Below, piece after piece: positions 36,001 through 48,740 of a stretch of DNA of 64,000 nucleotides. The stretch is from Hyalella azteca (taxonomy: Eukaryota > Arthropoda > Malacostraca > Amphipoda > Hyalellidae). The translations under genes and the position numbers were made by a program. Each line of letters starts with the position of its first letter. Position 1 is the first letter of the stretch. The notes below the pieces were generated by a model that made no database searches, had not been told where the DNA came from, and was given only the letters and a program-made list of their open reading frames with translations. The stretch is taken from assembly GCF_000764305.2 (NCBI RefSeq), contig NW_025936691.1:25918-89917 (forward strand), written 5' to 3'.

Positions 36001-39000
36001 AAGTAGAGGTGGAGATCTAATGTTCTGTGTGAGAGCAAATGCTTTGAGTGTGAATGCGCGGACATACCGGTGGAATGAGAGAAGAGAGGATATTTGTTTC
36101 ATGTGTGACAGAGGTGAGAGGGAAACTGTGGAGCACCTGATGATGGAGTGTGACGCATATGAGCAGGAGAGACTGGAAATGATGAGAGTGATACTGGATG
36201 AGAGAGGTGAGGGTGACGGAGTGGTATATGAGAGAACAGGAGAAGAATGGATGGCAATGATAGTGGGCTTGTCAACGGGGGTGACAGCCGCTATGACTGA
36301 GAGTGGAAAGCGATTTCTGGAGAGTGCATGGAGAGTGAGGGAGAGGAGGAGGCTGGCAAGAGTGGAAGCCAGGGGACAGTAGAGAGCAGCAGTATACATA
36401 GGGCAAAAACTGAGATATAGAAATAATAATCATTCATATGAATTTCTTCTTGATCATATGAATTTCTTCTTGATTCCCTTTCACCTAGCTCTCATCTTAC
36501 CCCTAACACAAACTTTCACACTCTCCATGCTGTCTTTAGTTTCCCTTTCTTCCCCCTTCTACTAACAAATGAAAGTGTGATGCGTGGCTAATGGCCGTTG
36601 CAAAGGCCTGACTCTGAAATGTCGTTCTTCCCTTCAGAGTCACCACGCCCCAAATCCAAATCCAAATCCAAATCCTGTTCCTGTCACGCACAATCCGGGC
36701 TGAACTTTCCCCCTTTTTACCTTCTAATTATTATTATTATTATTATTATTATTATTGTATGTATATATTTTTATTTTATTATTTTATTTATGTATATTGT
36801 AATCAATATATAACAAATAGTTAAGACTACTTATAGCCTTATAAGAATTAGCTAAGCTGCTAGCTACGTACAATGTATTGCACACTTGATGCCTCTGTAC
36901 CAAAAACATTTCATTTATTGGAACCTAATACACACTAAAGGCAACAAGTTTATATACCAATTTGTCATTCATAGTACATTTATACTAAACCATGAATAAC
37001 AATACCTCAATATAAATTAAAGACTGCCACTCAATATTTTTAAATATATGAAAAAATAAAAAAAATCATGATTTTTTTTATAAAAAAATCAAGTGATTTA
37101 ATCACACGATTTAATCATTTTGATTTAATCATTGCCAACCCTGATGACACATGTATGGTTTTTGCTAAATTTAAAGTCATGTTATTACATAACAATACCT
37201 ACACTTGGGAAGCAAGGTGTGTTCTGCATAGAATAACACCAAAGTACAAGAAAGACTTTCACTAAAGTATGTATGTTTATCAATCAATTTGTCAAAATTT
37301 CAATTGCTTTCTTGATTCATATGATTTTAATTAGTAATGAATTGAGTGAATATTTTTGTTACAAAAGCATAAAAAGAAAAGTTGATCTTTATATATTTTT
37401 TGGAATATTCAAAATATCAAGGATAGCATTCAATTTATTGCTTCAAGACTTGTGATAGATTTTTTGTATTAGAATTTTCCTGAAACTGGAGGTCTGACCT
37501 GATGGGAATTGACTTTCCTTTGTAGTTCAAATTACTTTTAGCTGTGTTCAGTTGCTCAATTTGAACTGATAACAATTTATTATTTGCAGGGTTTCATGAG
37601 ACGAGTCACTGACTCAGTGTCGGGACTTCTGGGAAGCTCATGGGTGCCAGGTTTCTTGAGAGCAGATGAGACAAGAGAGGAGCAGGAGAGCCACAATAAC
37701 CATTTACCAGGACCTTCACACAATTCCCGGCCTGGTTCATCTCCACAGCAACCCAGCCCCACTAGGACCAAGCACCTTATCTATCCTGAAGAAGGTGAGG
37801 CATTCATGTATGCTTGAGAACACTTTTCAAGCCAGTTCAGGTCTTTGTTTATATACGTATTTTAATGTATTGAATAAAATAACTATTGTGGAGCTAGTAT
37901 GTTAACCATGCTTGACAATGAAACAGCTCAGTTATCATTTTTTATTATTTTTTTATGTGAACGATATTTAGCCAAGATATTTTTGGACATTATTTTAGTA
38001 TGGAAAATTGTTGTTTATTCTGAAGAATTGGTTTCAATGGAGATTAATTTATTGTCCCAACTTTTTTTCTATAACTTCTAAATTCTCATTTCTAACTCAC
38101 TCATCAATTGAAAGCATATGGGTAATTGAAGTTCATAGTAAAATATGAGTTATTGAGAATTGAATGCTTAAGAATTGGTTACATTTGTTTGAAATTCTGT
38201 TGCAACTCAGATTACCATATGAACGCGAGGATTCAATTTACCATTTTCATGGCCAGTTAAAATGCAATCTTACTGGACAGTTGTGGAGAGAAATAATTAA
38301 TGATTTGTATTTATTTGCAGCAGGCAATGAAGAACTTCATGAGAACAGCACTGCCACAAACTTATTGCCTGCTGTCACTAGCTCAGCAACTAACAACAAT
38401 CATAGGTTGAGCCTACTTAGTGCCTCGGCTGCAAACTCTGTAGCTTCGTGCTCAGCCCCTGCTGATCGCAATGGTGGGTAGCATGCGAGCCAACTTACGT
38501 ACTTGATCTTAATCTTATTGATCTTACTAAGTCTTGAATTTTTTTGGTGAATAAATTTTGTACCCCATTGAGAATCGAAGCTAAAGTTTTTTCACACATC
38601 AGTTTACTGTGATCGATAACTAAGAAGTTTTCTTTATTAATTCAATGATTCAGCTTTAATGATGAATTATGTATAGAATTAATTGTACAAAGGCATCATT
38701 TTGAGTGTAGAATGCTGTGTATCATTCTTATTGTTGTGGTGATAGCTGGATATCTTTATTAATTTAGGCTGCACCAGTTGTAATAATTACTACATATATT
38801 TCAATTTCTGGCGAATAGAAAGATCTATCAAAATAAAATTTTGAAAAGTTTAACCTCTGGTCAGGTCTCAGAACATGTCTAAAATTAGGAAATTTTTTTT
38901 TTGTGATTGGTCTTGTGCAACTTGTCAGCTGTTGCTGGCTATACATAAATGTTGAATTACTATGACTCAGCTTACACATTGAATGTTTTAATCCTGCAGC

Positions 39001-42000
39001 TGAAGGTGACCATGCTCTTGGCAGCCGCCTGTATTTTGAAAGCTCTGTCAAGAACTGGAGACAGAACTCAAACAATCGCATGGGTTCCTCTCCACGGACT
39101 TGCCCTTCAAGCACCTCAAACATGTCGCCTGTTGCTGGTCCAAGTAGCGCAAGAGATGTGTTCAGCAGCAGTCGGCAGATGACAGAAGAACAGCAATGCA
39201 GTGTGGCTGATAGCTTGCCTCATGACAACTTGGCAGTGCAGGACCAGCTCACTCCGGCCTCCTCCTGCTCCAGTTCTGCGTCTCGTCTTACTAATACTGG
39301 TAATTTTATGGCACGACTAAAGTGTGACCTCCAAAATTAAGAATTGAAGCTGATTAATGTCAAACAACTTGCTACCAAGTTTGATGATTTTCATCTACTA
39401 TAAGAGCATAGTTCCATGGGACTGGGAAAATTTCAATTGTTGATTATTGCGCTGACGATCCAACGCGTAATACGGCTCAGTTATGATGGGCATAGTTGAA
39501 GAAGATGGGCATAGCAATAAGAAGATGGGTGGAGGAACTATGCATGGCCTAATGGGCTGGTGCTTCTGCGTGCGTCTCACAGCACGGTACTGTTTTGAGC
39601 TATGGGGAAAGAAGGACTTGCTAAAAGGCAGTCTCATTAATGTGGGTGAAAATTTCCTGGCGAGGAGTTCTTTACATCTCATGATATCTGGCGGTGAAGA
39701 CCTTGTATTGGAACTGTGCCATTAGGCAGCCAAACAATAAAATTAGATTCGCCTTCGAATGATGGAATAGTAAAAATGATGTGGTTGTAGTATGCAAGCT
39801 ATTAAGTATTAACTGTAAGTGTGCATGGAAGGTGCAAGTTAGACGGGGAAAGAACATCTGTCCTGGTATTAAGTTAGTTGAAAAGTTAATGGAGGCATCT
39901 GGTGGCCAACCTCCAGGCTGAATTCTGAATGGTTTGTAGGCTTGCAAGGGCGGCGTTGGAACAACAAGAAAATTTAAAGATATTATAAAGAATTTAAATA
40001 TTTTGAAAGATATTTTATACCATTTCTGGTGGTGATTCTGATGGTTGTTTGGATGAGGATGTTACTCTTCAAGTTTCGTTACAAAGTTCCATTCTATCTA
40101 ATTTCAGTCCACAAATACATATTTTAAGCCGTACTTATCTTGAATATCTATGCTTATATTCTGATCCTGGAATTGGATCAGGAGGATTTATTTTCTTAGT
40201 TTTTTGCTTCAATGGTATTATGTTAAATATCTAATAATCTAGTATATCAAAATGTTAATGTAATGCTCTTTATTCAAGAAAGCTAATTTTGTGCAAATAA
40301 TATGTCATGATTCATAAATGTCGTTTTCCTGAGGCTTGTTCCCGTTATTTTATTTAATTTTTTATTGCAGGTGGGCGACTGGCAGAGCCGAGCGCGAGCG
40401 GCCGTCTGAGCGCTGCCATGTCGGCCAGCAAGAGACCGCGCTTCTCTTTGGCTGCTTACAGCGCTGCTGCATCGCCTCCTGTAAGAACAATTGTATATTT
40501 ACTAAAATAGCAGAGTATTGATTTTCTTTGGTATGCTTCTTTCTCATAATAGAACTGTATTACAGAAATAGAACCTTCAAAAACTGATGCATCTACTTAA
40601 TCCAATGAACACTTTTTAAATTTACATTTATTAATGATCATTAATTGGCTGGATAATCTGATTTGCGTAAATTAGTATTGCCCCCTTCAGTTAACTGATG
40701 ATATCTTGTTGGTTCATTTTCAAGAAGTCAGCCTGTAATTCTGGTAGCAAAATAATCAGGTTTGAGAAAAATAATTCAAGTTGATAAAACTCATAGCCAG
40801 ACTGAACAAATGCTTGGATATTCTCCTTGTACTGCATTTATGGCTATTAAGTATTTGGCATATTTACAGGGCAATAAGTCAATCCTGAGCGATGGAAGCT
40901 TCCGAAGTTCTCCCTTCTACCCCGGGCGCACAACTTTTGGTGGTGCTGCTTCTTACAGGCGCACCCCAACGCCTCTCACACCCACCAGGACTTCTGTAAG
41001 TCGTTACGGAATTTACCTCCTGTCATATAACATAATTTCACAACCTTAGAATCCTACCAATCATAGAGACGTTTACACCCATACAGTCCCACTAGGGTCA
41101 AATTCTCAGCCCGGCCATGCAATGTCATTGAGATTTTTTTTGGTTGTAATAGTTCATTCAGTAAAAGTTAGTTGTTAATTCACATTGATGTAAATAGGAT
41201 TCCATAGTGAAAAATTGACGAGTGTGTTGAGGCTGCTTAATCTATTAGTCTACATATTGTCACCCAAAGTTTTTTTGTTAACAGTGAACATGAAGTGATT
41301 CGAAAGTAGTTTTTAATGTTATTTTACGGGCTTACAGTATTTTCAAGCTATTAGGCTCATATTTCTTGAATAAAAGTTGCATTAATGGTGAATAATGTGC
41401 ACAGGTTGCATCGCCTAGAGTAGTGAATGACGGAGGTCTCTCTGAGGCTGCACAGAAAATCTTGTCCTGTTTAAATGCCATGTCCACTCCGCTCACTGAT
41501 GCCAAGAGAATGGCTACACCGGCCGCTTCTCCGTATGCATCTTACCTGACTTCCCCGTACACTGCTGCCTTCCACAAGCATCGCCCTCACCAGCGATGCC
41601 CCCCAACCTCTTCCCTTTCTACTCCACTCAAGGCAAGTGCTGCTAAATTTTACTCCATGTGCTGTTATTAATTAAATTCTATTAATTTTGATCAATGATA
41701 AAATTAACTAACTGCATAGCACAAGATATAAGCTGTTTCAAAGGCAATTTTTGCTTACATTGTCTGTCCAAGCCTTTGATATCTTGTAATATTCTACATT
41801 TCTGATTAAATCATGTCCTGTTCATTTTCTTTCTGTACAAACTATAAAGATGAAGCCCATGTTCGATGATTTTCTTCTGAATATCTCTTAGGTAATTACT
41901 TCCTCGCTTAATGGTGAAGATTTCATAAAGGATACTGATACTGGGAGCTAACAATTAATTGTGTTGGTCAGGTTGGTGTACAAAGCAACTTGTCACAGTA

Positions 42001-45000
42001 CATCGTGGCGAGTCCTGCGTCAGGCACTACAAGCAGAGGTGCCAGCGGCGGCGGCGGCAGCAGCAGCAGAATGCCAGAAGCGGTGCCAGTAAGTGCCTCA
42101 GACGACCACAGTGTGCTAAGCCCCATAGCAGCGCTACATCCCTCGTCAGAAGAGCCTTCAATTTTTTCTGTAGCGGCTGCGTCTTCAGCCCCGCGATCTC
42201 CGGCCATGAAAGCCAAGAACGTCCCGGCTGTTTCTATGGTGAACCCTACAAGCAACTGTTCTGGAGTCAACCCTCTGCTGCGACCCAGTGAACCCGCGAC
42301 GTTCGGGTCTGCATCAACACTAGGGCCTTCAACCTCGGTGGCGTTTTCTTTCGTTTCTTCTACCCCAATGCCTTCAGCTTCTGCCGCTCCGTCGACGAGG
42401 TGAGATTTCAACATGAACTAATAGTTGATTTATCCCTAATTTGTACCTGTTATTTTCGTTGTGTTCTTGATTGGGTATTTTTTCATAATTTGATTACATC
42501 ATTTAGTGTATATATTAAACATGACGTTCATTAACCCTGTTTGATGATTCGATGTCACCATAGTTTGATGGATTTTTGAGATTAATGGATTAACTGTTTG
42601 AGTGTAACAGGCGATTATTTAATCCTTTGTAATTGGTCGTGGATTTGGAGTTTCCTATGAATTGTTTTTTCTTATAGTAAGATTTGCAATTCCGTTCACT
42701 AGTTGGTCATGGGAAAAAATTACATTAATTGTATTAATTAATAAAACGGCAATATTTATTCTATAAAATTATCATTGAACGTCAGGGTTCTTGCGATGTC
42801 ACGATGGCTGTATTTTCTGTTGAAAAATCTGGGAACTATTGACCGCACTGGCTATATACCTATACCTTTACAGCAGTAGCAGCGAGAGCTCATCTCTGAC
42901 CAGAGTTGGCAGCAGTATCACGTCTTGGCCTCATATGAACGAAGAACACCAGTCTTCTGTTTCTGTAAATGCCAGCTACGGCGGCGGTAAAATGAAGTCT
43001 ACTTCTTACAAGCCCAGGCGCACTCGCCTTTCAGAGGAAGAGCTCAAGCTGGCGCCGCCTCAGTCACCCCCGGTTCTGCCTAACGCCACTCTGCCCAAAG
43101 TCAGTTTTTCAGTACCTATCTCATTATCCAGCATTTTTAAGCCACCTGTCGAAAGCATCCAAGCTCCTCAGAGAAGCATTGCCAGCCAAGCTCAGAGTTC
43201 TGCTACTCGAACTCCGCCTTCTTCGGCCCAAAGCCTTGCCTCCTCGAATCTTCGAGGCTTTGAGTTCAGTGTACCAGAAGTGTTGCACGACTCCGACAGT
43301 AAACCTAAAGACAACAGCAAAGATCTAACTGCTGATGAATCTACCAGTAAATTTAATGAAGACAGTACAAGTTTACTATTTAATTTTAGTGCACCGTTTC
43401 CTGTTGCCACGGATCAGATTTCTAAAGATAATTTCATAGTACCTAAATCGTCATTAGTTCCAAAGCTCAAAACATTGAGCCCTGTTAAATTTAGTGCGCC
43501 CGAAGTGGCAAGAGAACTTGTGTCTAAGAGCGGTGGTTTGGTAGAGTTTCTTAGTAAATCGAGTGGCAAAAGCCCCGAGTCTTCTATTACTAGTAAAGAC
43601 GCATTTTCGGCCACTGGCAAAGAAGATGGCTCTTCCAGCGAGCTCAGAAATTCTTCGAATTTGCTTACAGGTTTTGGTGAGCGTTTTAAAGCTGCTACCG
43701 GTTCGTGGGAGTGTGACTCGTGTCTTTTGCGCAACGAGTCAAGTTCCAATAAATGCATTGCGTGCGAGAGTGCTAAACCCGGCAGCAAAATTAGTCAGGC
43801 TTCCTCGGCCAGTTCCATTCCTTCAACCAAGTTGAGTGTATCAACAGCATCTGATTTTGGAAATGCTTTCAAAAAGGCTGCGTCTGATTGGGAGTGTAAT
43901 ACTTGCTTAGTAGTGAATAAAGAAAATGTCTCTCAGTGTGTTGCTTGCCAGTCTGCTAAACCTGAATGTTCTAATGCCGCTACTTCAGGAAGTTCTTCAA
44001 TGGCGTTTGGTAGCGCATCCTCATCTACTACTTCAGTAGGGTTTTCGTTTGGGGTACCACCAGCGTCTACCACGTCATCTTCATTGAATCCCACCTTTAG
44101 TTTTGGATCGAAGCTTTCTTCTGCATCCGCCGTTTCATCGCCATCTACTAATTTTAACTTCGGGATCGCACCGTCGTCAAGTTCAGCTGTTTCTTCATCT
44201 TCATTTAGTTTTGGAATCACGCCCTCATCTTCAGTTTCTTCGTCTTCTACATCTACAACTGTGATGTCTTCAAACACCTCCATAAGCTCGTTTACTTTTG
44301 GTTCTACGTCCACACAATCTATACCTACGACATCCACCAGTGTGGCTGAACAGGCCACCTCATCCACTAAAAAAACAACTGTCTCGGCTCCATTAACTAA
44401 TACATGGGGTTCAAAGAGAGCGCCCGGCGACTGGGATTGCATGACGTGCTTGTTGCAGAATGCAAGCTCTGCCGATTGCTGTGTGGCGTGCAAGGCTGTT
44501 AAACCTGGTCAGTCGTCTTCATCTGCTTTGTCCAGCAGCAGCCCTCCAGCTTCTGTTGCATCTTTGCCTTCCTTGCCGGTCTCCGGATTTGGAAATAAAT
44601 TCAAAAAAAGTGCTGGTGATTGGGAATGTAACGCATGCTTGGTTAAAAATGAATCAACTTCTGGGCAGTGCATTGCATGTAGTGCCCCCAAACCTAACAG
44701 TACTGGTCTGGTAAAGTCATCTTTAGGTGGAACCTACAAGTTTGGTGCTGGCAAAACACAGTCTGACTCTTCAGGGTTTCAATTTGGTGTCAAATTATCT
44801 GAGGCATCGATGATGTCCAGTACAGAATCTACGAAGCCTAACGTAACACCAAGCTTCTCTTTCGGTACATCATCGAGTGTTTTCGGTGGTAGCTCAACAG
44901 GCACATTTGGAGGAAATACTCCAGTGAACACTAGCAGTCCCTTCTCCAGCGCCAGCACTTCCACAGCACCAGAAACTCCTAAGCCTGTATTTTCTTTTGG

Positions 45001-46661
45001 CACGAGCGGTGCCAGCAACGGCAGCGTTGACGGACCTCCTGCCATGCTCAAGTTCCTTTCTTCACCTAATGAAAATAACACACTGAAAACTAAGCCTTTC
45101 CAAAATTCTTTTTCTAGCCCCATTACTGAGAACAAACCCTCCAATACCTTTAATTTTAGTAAAGCGGCTGATAATGCAGAAATACCTACTAAAAGTGACA
45201 GCAATTTATTCTCGTTTGGTGCGCCTGCTAATAAAAGTCATAGCTTTGGTGGTACTTCAATTATGCCCTCTAAAGAGCTCAAATTTGAAGGCTCACAATC
45301 AGACCCAAATGGAAGAGGAGCGATGCACCTCAACTCTACTTCTCCTGGTCTTATTAGTGGTGAACAAATAAATTCGAACAACAAGAGGGCTTTGAATTCT
45401 GATGATGCAGAGCCTCCAAACAAGGTGTCTAACGTAGCTTTCAGCAAAAACAATGGCTTTGCTGACTCATCACCGATGTTCACTTTTGGCAAGCCTCCAA
45501 GTGCCACGCCCAATATTCAGTTTGAAACCAAAAGCATTCCGACGTTCGGGAACGCCACCACATGTTTCGGGGGCAGCGCCCCGACAGGAGGATTATTTTC
45601 CAGTGTAAATAATAATAACAACAATGTTGCTGACGGCCTTAAATCTGCTTCTGGCGGTGATTCGGTCTTTGCCTTTGGGCAACCCCCTGAGAAAAAAGCC
45701 AGCACTGGCTTCAACTTTGGCCAGGCCACCACTCCAGCTCCTACTTTCAACTTCGCCGCGACTCCACCTACCTTCCAATTTGGCCAGGTCAGTTGAGAAT
45801 TATTATTTCTTGCTAAATTAATTACAGATTCGTAGCTGTAGGTGGGTAAGGTTCTTACAATGTATACCTTGAATGTATTTCTTATATAATAATTTTCGCA
45901 ATGTGTTTTGCAAGACTATTGTATGTAATATATAAAGAAGTGCTGTTACTGCGTCAGTTATATTAAATGTTGAACAATTCCTTATGTATGGCTGTTGTGT
46001 GATGAGTCCGTCCTAGATAAGCTTTCTGTTCTCGTCTAGCTCCCATGTTATCCTCCAAGTCGAAGCCTTGCATACTGAGAAGCTACACTTCTGATTATAT
46101 AACTTGCCAGGACTTGCTTATTGAGTGTATCTGTGTGACGATGTTCATGCTTGAGCTTTAGTTCAACACAAAGCTGTACTTACAGGACGCTAGCGCCAAA
46201 CCTGCGGTCGGTACGCCTGTCAACAATGGCGTCTTCCAGTTCGGCTCCAGCGCTGCTAGTGTCACTCCGAGCTTTGGGTTAGTGTATGATGAAGTTTTAT
46301 TTATTCCATTCGTAGAGAATCCAATTACATTATTAATGATGGGGAACACAGTCTCCTTGCGACCATACTTAGTTTGGAGACCGTCAATCGATTTGATTCA
46401 ATTTGTTTCGTTATATGGATTTGCTTTAAAAATAAGAACAAATGAACAATGCTAGTTACCAGGAATAGTTTTCGTCGGATGCATATTATGTTTATTGTTG
46501 AGTTGGTAATTTTTTTATCGACGTTGTAACATTTTTAATATATGCATGGTGATAACGTTTACTTCTGGCGTTGCAGTATGAGCTCGTCAAACCCCTTCAG
46601 CCAGCAGCCTCCTCCTGGACGATCTTTCAAGAAGGCCATCAGGAGGACCAAGAAGCCATGA
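32967..46661 (+). CDS. NUP153: Nuclear pore complex protein Nup153, 11 exons
   Basis: Nuclear-basket nucleoporin that binds importins, lamina and Ran. Exons: 32967-33011 (tentative), 37590-37794, 38321-38473, 39000-39299, 40371-40480, 40870-40995, 41405-41632, 41972-42399, 42874-45787, 46186-46277, 46577-46661. Phases agree throughout and total 4686 bp (1561 aa; human Nup153 is 1475 aa). The N-terminus GFMRRVTDSVSGLLGSSW is the amphipathic helix region. Nup153 signatures are SPFYPGRTTFGGAAS and SEAAQKILSCLNAMSTPLTD-AKR, and GGKMKSTSYKPRR follows. Four RanBP2-type zinc fingers start at nt 43705, 43889, 44432 and 44621 (WxCxxCLxxN...CxxC). Then comes an FG-rich domain and a basic end (FKKAIRRTKKP). 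Oddities: a NAGNAG acceptor at exon 3 and a GC donor after exon 7. Exon 1 (MSASFRKSGSGLLSK, donor AAA|GTAAGT) fits in phase but is inferred from position only. Confidence 0.92.
33665..33760 (+). CDS. Orphan exon-like segment inside NUP153 intron 1
   Basis: 96 bases sit between a good acceptor (TAACATTTGCAG) and a strong donor (CTG|GTAAGTCGG). One frame is open, starting two bases in, and reads EASGLWCWQSGTVIAADEDG then YFFVECMMSDA. The length is a multiple of three and phase-symmetric (1-1), as in cassette exons. Its phase does not fit between NUP153 exons 1 and 2. No family recognised; the order GxWCWxSGTV...DGYxxVE is vaguely Tudor/SH3-like. Confidence 0.25.
33761..35443 (+). other. NUP153 intron 1 (left part), no feature seen
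   Basis: AT-rich intronic sequence without recognised repeats or coding segments. Confidence 0.45.
35473..36675 (+). mobile_element. 5'-truncated non-LTR retrotransposon copy with 29-bp flanking direct repeats
   Basis: An intact plus-strand frame at about 35675-36382 (235 aa) carries LINE RT C-terminal features. These are WARKVYLWNLRVSKWERKC, LYRIKEVPRYEYIYDGSRGG, then the zinc-knuckle-like CFMCDRGERETVEHLMMEC. The insert ends in a CCAAAT-type tail (36648-36675). Perfect 29-bp direct repeats lie at 35444-35472 and 36676-36704 (core GTCACGCACAATCCGGGCTG), reading as a target-site duplication. The left 200 bp are non-coding. It lies within NUP153 intron 1, sense orientation. Confidence 0.8.
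36676..37589 (+). other. NUP153 intron 1 (right part) with an ATT microsatellite
   Basis: A TTA/ATT run (about 36727-36757) follows the LINE. The rest is AT-rich with TGATTTAATCA-type short repeats near 37090. No coding feature. Confidence 0.5.
42874..45787 (+). CDS. NUP153: NUP153 exon 9: zinc fingers and FG domain
   Basis: 2914 bp, entered with one base completing a Ser codon and leaving in phase 0 at CAG|GTCAGT. Contents in order: basic KMKSTSYKPRRTRLSEEE; four modules of the form FGxxFKKAxxDWEC followed by a C-x2-C finger, the third atypical in its WGSKRAPGDWDC lead; then dense FG and FGxx motifs in Ser/Thr-rich spacers. Reading past the donor gives a stop two codons later, but the next exon's FG sequence (VFQFGSS) and the basic end show splicing continues. 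Confidence 0.93.
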
Positions 46662-46673
46662 GTGGTTTTCGAT

Positions 46674-46679
46674 AATAAA
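46674..46679 (+). terminator. NUP153: Early AATAAA polyadenylation signal of NUP153
   Basis: AATAAA begins 13 bases after the stop codon, unusually close. Further AATAAA-type hexamers occur near 49020 and 50010, so a longer 3' UTR is possible. Confidence 0.35.
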
Positions 46680-47027
46680 GAAACTACAGAAACGTTTCCA
46701 TAGAAGTATATAAATCCTGGCAAAGCACTCAGAGTAATTATTTAGTTGTTGTCTAAACTTCAACAGCTTTGCTGCAATCTTTGGTGGCCTTTTGTCTTTC
46801 ATGTCGATCGTATGAGCGGTGTTAGAGGTACTGAGAACATCAAATGATTTTTTAAGAACCTATCAATCGAGTTCGGGCCTGACGTTGTATTTTGTTGAGC
46901 ATTTTGGCTCAGGACATTCTTAGGCCACAATAATACATGCGATTCTTCTTTCTCTAATGCGACAATCTCAGAAAGCTGTCAACGTACTGCTGCTGACCGA
47001 GCACAGTTCATTATACGACATACATTT

Positions 47028-47068
47028 CGTAGACACACTACACTGATCTGAATAGTAGTGTGTCTACG
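47028..47068. repeat. Perfect 14-bp stem hairpin followed by 19-bp tandem repeats
   Basis: CGTAGACACACTAC at 47028-47041 is the exact reverse complement of 47055-47068, with a 13-base loop. ACTACACTGATCTGAATAG then repeats directly downstream to about 47103, and the same sequence forms part of the hairpin. Confidence 0.8.
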
Positions 47069-48654
47069 ACTACACTGATCTGAATAGACTACACTGATCT
47101 GAAGCGCTAGAAACCTCTCCCTACTACTTATACCTTAACTCGTTCAAATGTCTCCCTATTTTCAGGATGCTAGCGACATATAAGACATCATTTATTCACT
47201 TGTTCCAATCTGTTCCGTGTCTATTCATAAAACTTGTAGCTACATCACTCCACTCGCCTCAAATATAATTCCGTTTTATCCGTGGTATGCATGAAATTTG
47301 TCTTGTGTTACTTTTTTTTCGGTATAGTGCTTTTTTCCCCCCGCTCGTGACTCTCAAATTACTGATCTCTTCGGAAAATCTGTTTCGTCTATTTGCCAGG
47401 GCTTTACTAAAATGACACTTAAAACGACTCGCTTAGGTTCTGTACTGATAACTATTTATTTGATTAAATTGGCGGCAATAGTTTTGAAGAGATATGAATT
47501 AAAAATTGCACTGGTTGTAATTTCTTCCTATCGTTATTGTAGATTCAAGAGGTTCTTGATGAAAGTTTCTTCCTACAAATTTCTTCCTTAAATAGATCAA
47601 ATCTCTGACCGATGTCTGAAGTATTGTGAGCCTGAAGGTTTGAACACTTTACAGCAAGGAATACGGATTTTGATGCACGCCTGTGTCTCGTGTTGATTCT
47701 CAAATGATCTTGTTGGCAATATCAACACACTGATAGTGTCTGAACGAAAAGTTTCCTCAATGAAGCGAATTTAATATCTGGTTATTGGAAATTTATGTCA
47801 TGGGTACTCGAGTTCGTAAATAGACCGGCAGATAACCGTTGAGAGGATATCGTTACGCTGGCTTGCCGAACCAAAAGAGATTGTCTGGTGCTCGTTTTTT
47901 CTGTATCTTTGAACAGCGAGGATTCGAATTACGGCAATGAATCAAATTTTCGTTGATTTGGAGACACTGAAGAACGTCTACTCAATCATGTTCAATTTTT
48001 CTCCACAAGGAACGAAGCTCTTTGCATTATTGGATAATCTTTATCTCTGTCTATACAGAACCATGGATACTAGTTATTCACGTCTCTATTAGCCATAAGA
48101 TATGAAAGAAAAGTAAGACACAATTCTGGAATACATTGCAGTGGTATACTTCTTGACTGATCTAATTCTAGCAGTATTTCTGAAAAACTTGTGTCAACCA
48201 AGTTATTCCATCATTTAAATTGTTGTCTGAAAGCTCATGAATGCCCAAACATATTTACTTGACTACCGATTGTTCTTTTCGAACTCGAGTGAGGGACTGC
48301 TATCCAGGACTCGAATTTTCTATGAACTTTTTTGTATGAATAGATTTTTCTAATTTAATATATTACATTAATTTCTTTTATTGTAAATCCGTTACTATTT
48401 CTGATGGAGACTCGAGGAATTGTTTCGAATGAGCGAACAGCTGTGCCTGCGTACTTTTTAATTCATACTCGCGACGAAACGAGATTTCCTGGTCAGTAGG
48501 CCCTTAAAATACTAAATAATGTGCATTAGCTTGTGCGCCATTGTTGTATAAATATTAATAAGCAGGAATGAGGTGTTGGGTTTGAACTATGAACGCACAC
48601 TTGTACGTGGGTTGAGTAGTTACAAATGTCAAGACAAGTCCTTCCCTTCTCCTT

Positions 48655-48740
48655 ATTGTGAGGGGGATATTGTATTGTAAGGGAGATATTGTATTGTGAG
48701 GGGGATATTGTATTGTGAAGGAGTTATTGTATGCTCGTTA
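48655..48740. repeat. About 19-bp tandem repeat, four copies
   Basis: GTGAGGGGGATATTGTATT-type units repeat four times with few changes. Confidence 0.75.

Noticed and set aside
35833..36399. 188-codon minus-strand frame rich in Ser and Leu
   Set aside because: Antisense of the LINE RT C-terminal frame, which has recognisable motifs on the plus strand.
38764..39123. 119-codon minus-strand frame across a NUP153 exon
   Set aside because: Antisense to exon 4 and flanking intron; no family resemblance.
42080..42095. Internal GTGCCA|GTAAGT donor in NUP153 exon 8
   Set aside because: It would leave phase 0, which does not match the phase of exon 9; the donor at 42400 (GTGAGA) does.
43933..44493. 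186-codon acidic minus-strand frame
   Set aside because: Antisense shadow of the serine-rich FG region of NUP153.
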